From JAPLKX01 sp035530195 (GTDB lineage: Bacteria > Hydrogenedentota > Hydrogenedentia > Hydrogenedentales > SLHB01), in assembly GCA_035530195.1 (NCBI GenBank), contig DATKVG010000051.1, forward strand, positions 1 to 5,676: DNA of 5,676 bases. Direction: 5' to 3'. This document shows, in pieces, positions 1 through 5,676 of the stretch. Numbering within the stretch: the first letter of the stretch is position 1; each line of letters begins with the position of its first letter. A program made the translations under genes and the position numbers. The notes below the pieces were generated by a model. That model saw nothing but the letters and a program-made list of their open reading frames with translations. It was not told the DNA's origin and searched no databases.

Positions 1-396
1 TATCACCTGATGCGCCGGGCCCGGGCCATTTTGGGCGACCGAATCCTGTATATGCACTCGAGCACGGACCCGTTTGGCAGCGTGGACATCTACCCGCCGT
101 TTGTGTTCGCGTATGCCGACTTTTGCCTACGAGGCGAGGCGGGCCGCGGTGAAGGCGACCTCGACACGTTCCTCCGCTACACGGTCAGCGGCCGCCAAAT
201 CAGCAATACCGTCGGGATGTGGTGCTATTACGGGTCCACGGGCAAGCCGGGGTATCAGCTTGTCGTGCCAACGGCCGAACACGTCGAAGCGGCGCTCCGC
301 AACGGCGTGCGCATATGGCGGCAAAGCTGGACTTGGCGAAAGTACCCCGAAGAACTCGCCCGGTTCGATCGTCAGTACTACAGCGCGATTCAATAA
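1..396 (+). CDS. C-terminal fragment of a TIM-barrel glycoside-hydrolase-like protein (5' end outside window)
   Basis: The reading frame is open from base 1 and ends at TAA 394-396, giving 131 residues. The first in-window ATG (base 10) is probably internal, because the frame is open upstream of it. Near the start of the fragment, a hydrophobic strand followed by His-Ser-Ser-Thr-Asp-Pro (in-window residues 15-24) leads into a Tyr-Pro-Pro-Phe/Tyr-Ala-Asp/Leu-Arg-Gly-Glu stretch (residues 31-46). This resembles the late strands and loops of a retaining TIM-barrel hydrolase. The fragment is rich in Trp and Tyr, especially in the Trp-Arg-Gln-Ser-Trp-Thr-Trp stretch near the end, as is common in carbohydrate-binding clefts. 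The last 40 residues look like the closing helix of a barrel, with no extra C-terminal domain. No family can be named with certainty, and the N-terminal part, including any signal peptide, is not visible. The gene converges on the minus-strand gene that ends at 621. That the frame is coding is well supported; the hydrolase call is inference. Confidence 0.75.
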   Translation, partial: YHLMRRARAILGDRILYMHSSTDPFGSVDIYPPFVFAYADFCLRGEAGRGEGDLDTFLRYTVSGRQISNTVGMWCYYGSTGKPGYQLVVPTAEHVEAALRNGVRIWRQSWTWRKYPEELARFDRQYYSAIQ

Positions 397-620
397 TCGG
401 CCAAAACAGCTATAAGCTATCCCAAGACATCAAAAAGAGTGCGCTTTCTTTGGATTGCGGTTGTTCTTTGTGCCACTCCGTGCACACCTTGCTCTCGCTT
501 TTTTGGGCACGGGCTTACCCGGAAAGCGGGTCGTTCAGAGTGTGGCCCAGGGTGACCAAAGGGAACCCTGGGACAGAGGCTTCCCCAACGAGACAAGTCC
601 CCAAAGGGGCCGGTAAAAGC
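397..620. other. Intergenic region between convergent genes
   Basis: This stretch of 224 bases lies between the stop codon of the left plus-strand gene and the stop codon of the minus-strand gene. It holds no convincing gene: the plus-strand frame crossing it has no ribosome binding site or recognisable protein character. It contains a T-run at 499-504, a small perfect hairpin at 517-531 (5-bp stem, 5-base loop) and a stronger inverted repeat at 546-572. A region at the 3' ends of two genes is expected to carry termination signals rather than promoters. Confidence 0.7.
546..572. terminator. Inverted repeat, possible bidirectional terminator
   Basis: CCCAGGGT at 546-553 pairs perfectly with ACCCTGGG at 565-572 across an 11-base loop. 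TGT at 541-543 and ACA at 573-575 can extend the stem past a two-base bulge. The hairpin lies about 150 bases after the left gene's stop and about 50 bases after the minus-strand gene's stop. It has no U-tract on either strand, so it is not a classical intrinsic terminator. It could still stop transcription, protect 3' ends, or have no function. The pairing is directly visible; the role is inferred from position. Confidence 0.4.
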
Positions 621-3470
621 CTATTCGTCCAGAAATATCGCGTCTCTGTACTCTTCGTCCTGAGTGACGTAGACGGCGTCGAAGATTACCGGGGCGTCCG
701 GGTTGAGACGGACCCAGGCACGCAGTTGTTCGGGATCTGCTTGCCCCGCGGCAGGCGCATTCGTGCTCCAGAGGGCATCCCCTATTGAATCGCGGTGGAG
801 GCCGCTGACAAGCCAGGCGCCGACCTTCTCCTTCAACTCGGGGGCGACTTTGTTGGGGGTGGCGTTGCCTTCCGACAAGAGCGCGACGGAAGGCGCAACG
901 CGCAGATTAGGTGCGGCCACTTCCGAAACGATTTTGAAGATCGCGTTGAGGCCGCGGCCGTCTTTGGGACTCATGCGCAGGTGAACGGTAATATCTGCTG
1001 CAGCCGCCTTGTCGCAGATCTGCTTGAGCGTTGCGATAAACGACGCGCGCGTTTGTTCTCCAGTGAAGTTGTTTTCCGGGGTCCTGTGCAGCGATAGGAC
1101 GAGGTCGCGGGCGTCGAGCAGGGGCATCTTCGCCAAAACATCATCGATGGCCGCCATGCTTGCCGCGAATTCTTCCGGATCGTTGTCGACGAGCCGCAGG
1201 TCGGGAAACAGGTTGATGCCCGAGGTGAGATCGACCCAGACGCGGAGATTCTGGATCTGCAGCCAGTGGGCTTCCTGCTTGAGAGCATCGGCCTCGCGAT
1301 CGTGGAGATAGCGCCAGTCGAGCACGACGCCGTCGAAATGCTGGAAAAACGTGGGGCGCAACAGGATTTCTTCCTTGACGGGCCGCTGGCCCCGCAGCGG
1401 CAGGATGCGGCCTTTGGGCGGTGCGGGCGGGACGGGCCGCTTCATTTCCTTGACATTTTCTTCACGCACATTGACTCTGAATACGCGGACATCTCCGCCG
1501 GCGATGGTCGTGTCCGAGCTTTGGCCGAGCACGGCGTTTTCGGATCCTTCAGGCAGGTAACCCTCCGCGGTTTTTTCCGACTGGTCGAGCGGCAACTCCC
1601 GGATGGTCTCGATGGGCCCGCAGTGCGAGACAATCTTGAACGGAAGCGGTTCGAGCGCGTTGTTGCAGATGCCGAGGATGTATTCGCCCGGGTTGCAGCG
1701 GCAGGTGATGAGGCTGAGCCCCTCGCCCACTTCGAACAACATCTGCTCGCGGAGGAGTTGGTCGAGCGCGGCCCGCACGAAATTCGGCATGCGATACGGT
1801 TTTTCGAGCGGCGCGTCGATTTTGCTGTCAATGGGCACAGCCGGAACGGCGTCGGTGGAAGCCCATTCGCTGGCGACGGCGATCACGCGTCCCGCCCCCA
1901 CTTCGACTTCGACGACCGCAGGTATGTCCTTCACAGACGCAAGAATGCGGGCGTCATCGGAGAACTCAAGCGAGACAAGCGAGAACGGATCTGTCTCTCC
2001 AACGGCTTGGGCTTGTTCCTTATCGCAATGAGTCTGGTTGCCGGCGGCAAGCGGCGTTCCCGTCATTACGCAGCCAAGGTTCCCGGCGGTGGTGACCAGG
2101 CAGCCGCCATTTTCAACATACCCGCGCAGGTTGTCCATCAGTTCGGCCGTCAGCGTGATCCTTCCTGCGAGGATGATCACGGGGTACTGGTCGAGCACCC
2201 ACGGCGGGGCGTCGGATAACAGGCAGTCCGCGATGTCGCCGTACGGGGTGGGCGAGATGAACCCGCGCTCGTCGTGGTAGTACGAAGCGTCCACGTAACC
2301 GGGGTAGATCAGATCGATGAGGTTATCGGTAAGATAGTCGCCCGCGTCGTAGGGGATGTTGCCCCAGACACGGTAGACGTCGGAGGTGTACAGGTGGCGC
2401 GGGAACGTCCAGCCTGCGAAAAAATCCAGCAGCAGAGCCACCGGCGCGTGCATGACGCCCGGTTGGCCATTGTCGCGAACCCATTGCTGGGCGGCCTGCT
2501 GAATTTTGCCGACAGGGCTGAGGTCCGGCCCGTCAAAATAACTGCTCTCGAAACCCACGAACACGCTGTTGTAAAGGATGTGGCTGTACAGTAGCCGCTT
2601 GAGGAGGCTCAGGCTTGTGCCTTTGGTTGGTCCGTGGTCGGCACCCGGCTCGCCGTAGGTTTTGTAGCCCCATCGATTCCACACGGAAGCGTTTCCGAAC
2701 CACGGCACGCCGTATTGCTTGCCGGCGCCCCGGATAAAGGCGTAGTAGACCTGGCTGTTGGGGAGGGCCTGGGCCGTCTCTGCGCCGATGGTGGCGTAGA
2801 CGCCTTCCTTGACCATGTAGTGGCCGTAGTTGAGCGAGACGAGTACGGACATCCGGTTGCCGAGGTCGTCGCAGATGCGTTGGAAATGCCGCTGGAAGTT
2901 TAGGTACTGGTCACGGCGGTCGCCCGAGATCGGGTACATCTGGGACGCATAACCGCCGATATAGCGCCCATCCTGCTCGCCCACGTCCATTCCCAGCCAA
3001 TGGTCGCCGAGTTTTTCCTCGAGCAGTTGCAGCGCCGCAGCCGGCGGTTTGTACTGCTGCCAGTAGCCGCCCGGCCCTGATCCGGGTACGTAGCCCCAGA
3101 GATCGAACAAGAACAAGCCGCGCCGTTGAATCTCGTCGGCGAGGTCGCCGAGGTTTTTCGCGAAGATGATCGGGTAGGAGGGCCAGACGACGTTGCCGAG
3201 CTCGAACGTGTTGGTGTACTTGTCGAGTTCCTCGACGTAGTTTTTGATCTCGTCATTCTCAACGCCAAATCCGCGCAGGGTGACGAACTGCGTAACGTTG
3301 CCGAAAGTATCCCAGGATGGCGGCTTGACGTGGCGCCGGGCATAGTCCGGGTTCTGGCGCGAGTCCATTAGCCACGGGTAAACACGATGCGGGGCGGTTT
3401 GGGCGGCAGCGGCGAACACAAGCCCGAAGAGGAGCAGTATCGGTCCCAGGACAACGAGGCGCGGGTGCAT
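621..3470 (-). CDS. Secreted multidomain glycoside-hydrolase-like protein with two barrel-like domains (949 aa)
   Basis: The start ATG (3468-3470) follows AAGGAG with a 7-base spacer, and the protein opens with a hydrophobic signal peptide (residues about 1-23, cleavage near Ala-Ala-Ala/Gln). The mature protein begins with a barrel-like domain (about 30-335) rich in Trp, Tyr and Gly, with strands ending in Gly-Met-Asp-Val-Gly-Glu (Glu165) and Val-Gly-Phe-Glu (Glu308). These are plausible catalytic glutamates of a retaining hydrolase. Residues about 343-545 look like the glutamine-amidotransferase-like domain found in beta-galactosidase-type enzymes: a hydrophobic strand Pro-Val-Ile-Ile-Leu-Ala near 430, then Leu-Arg-Gly-Tyr-Val-Glu-Asn-Gly-Gly (448-456). 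A beta-rich stretch (about 575-670) and a proline-rich linker (about 678-700) follow. The last 250 residues resemble a sugar-isomerase/AP-endonuclease-type TIM barrel. The substrate is unknown. The protein is probably periplasmic or extracellular. The coding call is firm, the domain calls are by eye, and no established family is claimed. Confidence 0.85.
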   Translation of the reverse strand: MHPRLVVLGPILLLFGLVFAAAAQTAPHRVYPWLMDSRQNPDYARRHVKPPSWDTFGNVTQFVTLRGFGVENDEIKNYVEELDKYTNTFELGNVVWPSYPIIFAKNLGDLADEIQRRGLFLFDLWGYVPGSGPGGYWQQYKPPAAALQLLEEKLGDHWLGMDVGEQDGRYIGGYASQMYPISGDRRDQYLNFQRHFQRICDDLGNRMSVLVSLNYGHYMVKEGVYATIGAETAQALPNSQVYYAFIRGAGKQYGVPWFGNASVWNRWGYKTYGEPGADHGPTKGTSLSLLKRLLYSHILYNSVFVGFESSYFDGPDLSPVGKIQQAAQQWVRDNGQPGVMHAPVALLLDFFAGWTFPRHLYTSDVYRVWGNIPYDAGDYLTDNLIDLIYPGYVDASYYHDERGFISPTPYGDIADCLLSDAPPWVLDQYPVIILAGRITLTAELMDNLRGYVENGGCLVTTAGNLGCVMTGTPLAAGNQTHCDKEQAQAVGETDPFSLVSLEFSDDARILASVKDIPAVVEVEVGAGRVIAVASEWASTDAVPAVPIDSKIDAPLEKPYRMPNFVRAALDQLLREQMLFEVGEGLSLITCRCNPGEYILGICNNALEPLPFKIVSHCGPIETIRELPLDQSEKTAEGYLPEGSENAVLGQSSDTTIAGGDVRVFRVNVREENVKEMKRPVPPAPPKGRILPLRGQRPVKEEILLRPTFFQHFDGVVLDWRYLHDREADALKQEAHWLQIQNLRVWVDLTSGINLFPDLRLVDNDPEEFAASMAAIDDVLAKMPLLDARDLVLSLHRTPENNFTGEQTRASFIATLKQICDKAAAADITVHLRMSPKDGRGLNAIFKIVSEVAAPNLRVAPSVALLSEGNATPNKVAPELKEKVGAWLVSGLHRDSIGDALWSTNAPAAGQADPEQLRAWVRLNPDAPVIFDAVYVTQDEEYRDAIFLDE

Positions 3471-3477
3471 GACGTTT

Positions 3478-3483
3478 CTCCTT
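3478..3483 (-). promoter_or_regulatory. Ribosome binding site for the 949-aa gene
   Basis: Read on the minus strand, AAGGAG lies 7 bases before the ATG at 3470. It matches the 16S rRNA anti-Shine-Dalgarno sequence well. Together with the signal peptide that begins right at this ATG, it fixes the start codon. Confidence 0.8.
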
Positions 3484-3507
3484 GTTGAGGAGATTTAACC
3501 TGAAAGG

Positions 3508-3523
3508 ACGCAAACAACGCAAA
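3508..3523. repeat. Short tandem direct repeat ACGCAAA
   Basis: ACGCAAA occurs at 3508-3514 and again at 3517-3523, one copy every 9 bases. It sits upstream of the minus-strand gene and overlaps its possible -35 element. It could be part of a regulator site or of a dispersed intergenic repeat, or it could be chance in such a short stretch. Confidence 0.35.
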
Positions 3524-3612
3524 GAACTCGAGAAGGACTCGGGTGGGGTTCCGCCGCGTCGTGCACGGGGCGGCATTTCTGGAGTAGACTGCTCGCGAGG
3601 CAACTGAGAATC

Positions 3613-3618
3613 AGGGAG
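3613..3618 (+). promoter_or_regulatory. Ribosome binding site for the right-hand gene
   Basis: AGGGAG lies 8 bases before the ATG at 3627. It favours this ATG over the in-frame ATG at residue 6 (3642), which has no comparable site and would shorten the signal peptide. Confidence 0.7.
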
Positions 3619-3626
3619 AGGTTGTC

Positions 3627-5676
3627 ATGTCTTTAAGAGCGATGTGGGTGTATGCCCTGCTGTTTGGTGTGCCATGTCTCATGCACGGCGCAAATGCGGG
3701 AACGTCAGTTCTTGGGCTCGAGCCGGGCGACCTGAGGCTGTGCAATGAAGACATCGGCGTGATCGTCTGGGGACCTGACTCGGCACCCACGTTGAGCATC
3801 GGGAAGAGCGACGTATGGGACCGGCGCAACCCCAAACCCGACGAGCCGGTCCTGACGATGGCGCAAATCATCGAGATGGCACGCGCCGGGGATAAAGCCA
3901 TTCTAAACGGCACAAGCTACTATACCGCGTACCGCAAACACGATTTCCCATGTCCCAAGCCGGTTGGGCAAGTGATCTTGCGCCTGCCGTTCATCGAGCC
4001 TGACGCCGCGATAACCGTCGAGCGCAATCCCGACTGTGTGCGGCTGAAAGCAACACGCGGCGAGAAGCAACTTGACCTGCGCGTGTTTGTGAGCGCGACG
4101 CGAAACCTCATCGTACTAGGCGGCACCGCCAGGGGCTTGTCCGGCGGGGATGTGGCGGTACGTTTGTGCCGCCACCGCGATACGATCGTCCCCGGCGGCG
4201 AATTGCACCCCACCATCGGCGACAGAGTCTCCCCGCACGATTTCGAGCCGCTACCCATGCCCCGCGCCAACTTTGACGGAGACACCTTTTGGGTCGAACA
4301 GGATTTCGGGAAGGAGTCGACTTTTCCTGACGGTTTTAAGGCGGTTCTTGCGGGTAGGGTGTCAGGAGTGGTGGTCTCGGGGGATGTAGCGGAAGGCGAG
4401 ACGGGGCTGGGTACGCCGATGGTCGCGGAAAAAGAGGGGCGTATCAGCCACGGGTTGACCAAACGGTTCACGCCGATCAACGAATCGCCGGGTTCGGCCG
4501 CGACGGCCCGGTTGCACGATCCGGATGGCTCCTTTCAGATTTACATGACGGTGGCGACATCTCAAGACGCGTCGGCCCCGCTTGCGCGGGCGCGGCAGGT
4601 GCTTGCCGAGGCGGTCGCGCTGGGCGAAAACGCGCTGTGGTCGGAACACCAGGCGTTTCTTTCCGCTTACAACAGCCGGCCCCGCGCCCGAGCATGGTCG
4701 GCGGACGGCCGTATCGATGTTGACGCGGTATGGGGCGGCCTGCCTTACACGCCGCGGCCATTCGGCTATTACGGCGATGTGCCATTGTGCTCGGTAGACA
4801 GCACGAAATTCTGCTACCAGGACTCGTCGATGTGGCATGCGGATTTCCACTTTAACGAACTGGAAGCGACGGGGCTGTGCATGCAGCGGCAGTTTGATTT
4901 GCTGGACTCGTACTTCGTGATGATTCGCACGCTCCTGCCGATGGCCCAGGCCAACGCGGCCGACGTATACGGTTGCCGGGGCGCGATGTACCCGCTGGTC
5001 CACTACCCGCTGAAAGCGGACACCATCGTACACAGCCACATCACGTGGGAGCAGAGCATGGAAATTACCGCGCTGCTCGCCAAGCCATTCTGGCTGCGAT
5101 TCTTGTACACCTGGGACATCGACTTTCTGCGGGATTCGGCCTACCCGGTGCTGCGGGAGGGAGCAAGGTTCTATACCGACTTTCTCAAACAAGGCGAAGA
5201 CGGGTTGTACCACGTGTTTCCAACCGTCTCGCCGGAGCACCGCGGCATTACCAAAGACTTGCAGTTCAACCGCGACAGCCAGTCGGGCATTACGCTAATC
5301 CGGTACCATCTACGCGCGGCGGCGAAGGCGGCCGCGCTGCTTAGCCTGGATCCGGAAGAGTCAGCGCGATGGGCAGAAATCGCCGGGCATCTGCCGCCGT
5401 ACCCGACGGTTCAAACGCCGGAGGGACCCATCTTTATCGACGTAGAGGGAGCGCAGCCGATGGAGTACAACATTCCGGTGCCGTTGTCGGCCGTGTTTTG
5501 GGGGGACGATATCGGCCTGGATTCGGCTGCCGGCCAGCTCGAGTTGGCACGGCGAACGGTGCGGCTAATCAACGTTTGGGAACCGCACCGCGGCTACCTG
5601 AAAGGTGTGCGGCGGCGGCTGGGCCTTTACGAAGCGGCGGATGGGATGGGACTGGATAATCTGCTGCAGTCGCATA
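3627..5676 (+). CDS. Secreted (alpha/alpha)6-barrel glycoside hydrolase-like protein, distant GH95/clan GH-L relative (3' end outside window)
   Basis: The frame is open from ATG 3627 to the window edge, giving 683 codons with no stop. A signal peptide is clear: Met-Ser-Leu-Arg, a hydrophobic core, and cleavage probably after Ala-Asn-Ala (residues 22-24). Residues about 28-330 look like the N-terminal beta-sandwich of GH95-type proteins, with Cys-Asn-Glu-Asp-Ile-Gly-Val followed by Ile-Gly-Lys-Ser-Asp-Val-Trp-Asp (57-64). Residues about 395 onward look like the helical barrel: Trp-His-Ala-Asp-Phe-His-Phe-Asn (403-410), Phe-Leu-Arg-Asp-Ser-Ala-Tyr-Pro-Val-Leu (500-509), and Phe-Pro-Thr-Val-Ser-Pro-Glu (531-537), the last like the Ser-Pro-Glu stretch of GH95 alpha-L-fucosidases. 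GH95 proteins are usually about 750-850 residues, so roughly 70-170 residues may lie beyond the edge. By eye the GH95 Asn-x-Asn motif is not intact (Asn410, then Leu412), so fucosidase activity should not be assumed. The gene is divergent from the 949-residue gene and may share its control. Confidence 0.85.
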   Translation, partial: MSLRAMWVYALLFGVPCLMHGANAGTSVLGLEPGDLRLCNEDIGVIVWGPDSAPTLSIGKSDVWDRRNPKPDEPVLTMAQIIEMARAGDKAILNGTSYYTAYRKHDFPCPKPVGQVILRLPFIEPDAAITVERNPDCVRLKATRGEKQLDLRVFVSATRNLIVLGGTARGLSGGDVAVRLCRHRDTIVPGGELHPTIGDRVSPHDFEPLPMPRANFDGDTFWVEQDFGKESTFPDGFKAVLAGRVSGVVVSGDVAEGETGLGTPMVAEKEGRISHGLTKRFTPINESPGSAATARLHDPDGSFQIYMTVATSQDASAPLARARQVLAEAVALGENALWSEHQAFLSAYNSRPRARAWSADGRIDVDAVWGGLPYTPRPFGYYGDVPLCSVDSTKFCYQDSSMWHADFHFNELEATGLCMQRQFDLLDSYFVMIRTLLPMAQANAADVYGCRGAMYPLVHYPLKADTIVHSHITWEQSMEITALLAKPFWLRFLYTWDIDFLRDSAYPVLREGARFYTDFLKQGEDGLYHVFPTVSPEHRGITKDLQFNRDSQSGITLIRYHLRAAAKAAALLSLDPEESARWAEIAGHLPPYPTVQTPEGPIFIDVEGAQPMEYNIPVPLSAVFWGDDIGLDSAAGQLELARRTVRLINVWEPHRGYLKGVRRRLGLYEAADGMGLDNLLQSH

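Larger units (their letters stand above)
3471..3626. promoter_or_regulatory. Divergent intergenic control region
   Basis: These 156 bases separate two divergent genes and must hold, or lie downstream of, promoters for both. For the minus strand, a weak candidate is TTGCGT (complement of 3517-3522) and TTAAAT (complement of 3493-3498) with an 18-base spacer; it would leave a leader of only about 16 bases. For the plus strand, TAGACT at 3585-3590 is a weak -10-like hexamer with no matching -35. Other visible elements are two ACGCAAA copies 9 bases apart (3508-3514, 3517-3523), the palindrome CTCGCGAG at 3592-3599, and a CCGCC/GGCGG stem (3551-3555 with 3569-3573). The promoter hexamers are speculative, since the consensus of this organism is unknown. 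The divergent arrangement itself is clear. Confidence 0.45.

Noticed and set aside
517..531. A 5-bp hairpin ACCCG/CGGGT as an intrinsic terminator
   Set aside because: The stem is short. The nearby T-run (499-504) lies before it on the plus strand, and on the minus strand the run reads as A, so neither direction fits an intrinsic terminator.
599..609. CCCC-AAA-GGGG mini-hairpin just after the minus-strand stop codon
   Set aside because: A 4-bp stem with a 3-base loop and no U-tract is too weak to call.
219..788. A plus-strand frame that crosses the end of the left gene, the intergenic region and the end of the minus-strand gene
   Set aside because: It overlaps two better-supported genes and has no ribosome binding site or recognisable protein features.
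1266..2219. A 317-codon plus-strand open frame inside the 949-aa gene
   Set aside because: It lies wholly antisense to a well-supported gene with a signal peptide, ribosome binding site and domain structure. Its product is rich in Arg, Asp, Glu and Val with no recognisable domain, as expected of a GC-rich shadow frame.
3672..3677. Cys17 of the right-hand protein as a lipoprotein anchor
   Set aside because: The residues before it (Gly-Val-Pro) do not form a lipobox, and a normal Ala-x-Ala cleavage site follows at residues 22-24.
3920..4480. A 186-codon minus-strand frame opposite the N-terminal part of the right-hand gene
   Set aside because: It is Ser-, Pro- and Thr-rich low-complexity translation on the strand opposite a real coding frame, so it is taken as a shadow.
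4362..5240. A 292-codon minus-strand open frame
   Set aside because: It is antisense to the right-hand gene, whose frame gives a coherent secreted barrel protein. The shadow product is full of Arg, Val and His and has no domain character.

Overview
The window carries three protein-coding genes and two short intergenic regions. It looks like part of a polysaccharide- or glycan-degradation locus in a GC-rich bacterium. All three products resemble secreted or carbohydrate-active proteins. Two have readable N-terminal signal peptides, and the third is present only as its C-terminal end. Large, poorly characterised glycoside-hydrolase-like proteins with signal peptides and good Shine-Dalgarno sites are typical of Planctomycetes, Lentisphaerae, Verrucomicrobia and Candidatus Hydrogenedentes-type genomes. 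This placement is inference from protein style only; no marker gene is present.

Layout. Positions 1-396 (+) hold the C-terminal 131 codons of a gene that begins upstream, probably the end of a TIM-barrel glycoside-hydrolase-like protein. Positions 397-620 separate two convergent genes and contain a perfect 8-bp inverted repeat that could end transcription. Positions 621-3470 (-) encode an exported 949-residue multidomain protein. It has an N-terminal barrel-like domain, a glutamine-amidotransferase-like (beta-galactosidase-trimerisation-like) domain, a small beta-rich region, a proline-rich linker, and a second barrel-like domain resembling sugar isomerases. Positions 3471-3626 form a divergent intergenic region with a ribosome binding site at each end. 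Positions 3627-5676 (+) are the first 683 codons of a secreted (alpha/alpha)6-barrel protein related to GH95 and clan GH-L. It runs off the right edge.

How the genes may work together. The divergent pair shares a 156-bp control region, so the two genes may be co-regulated. Both products would be exported and could act on the same glycan outside the cytoplasm. No transporter, regulator, sulfatase, mobile element, tRNA, rRNA or CRISPR is visible, so the substrate cannot be named. The points most worth a second look are the unusual domain combination in the 949-residue protein, and the apparent loss of GH95 signature residues in the third protein.
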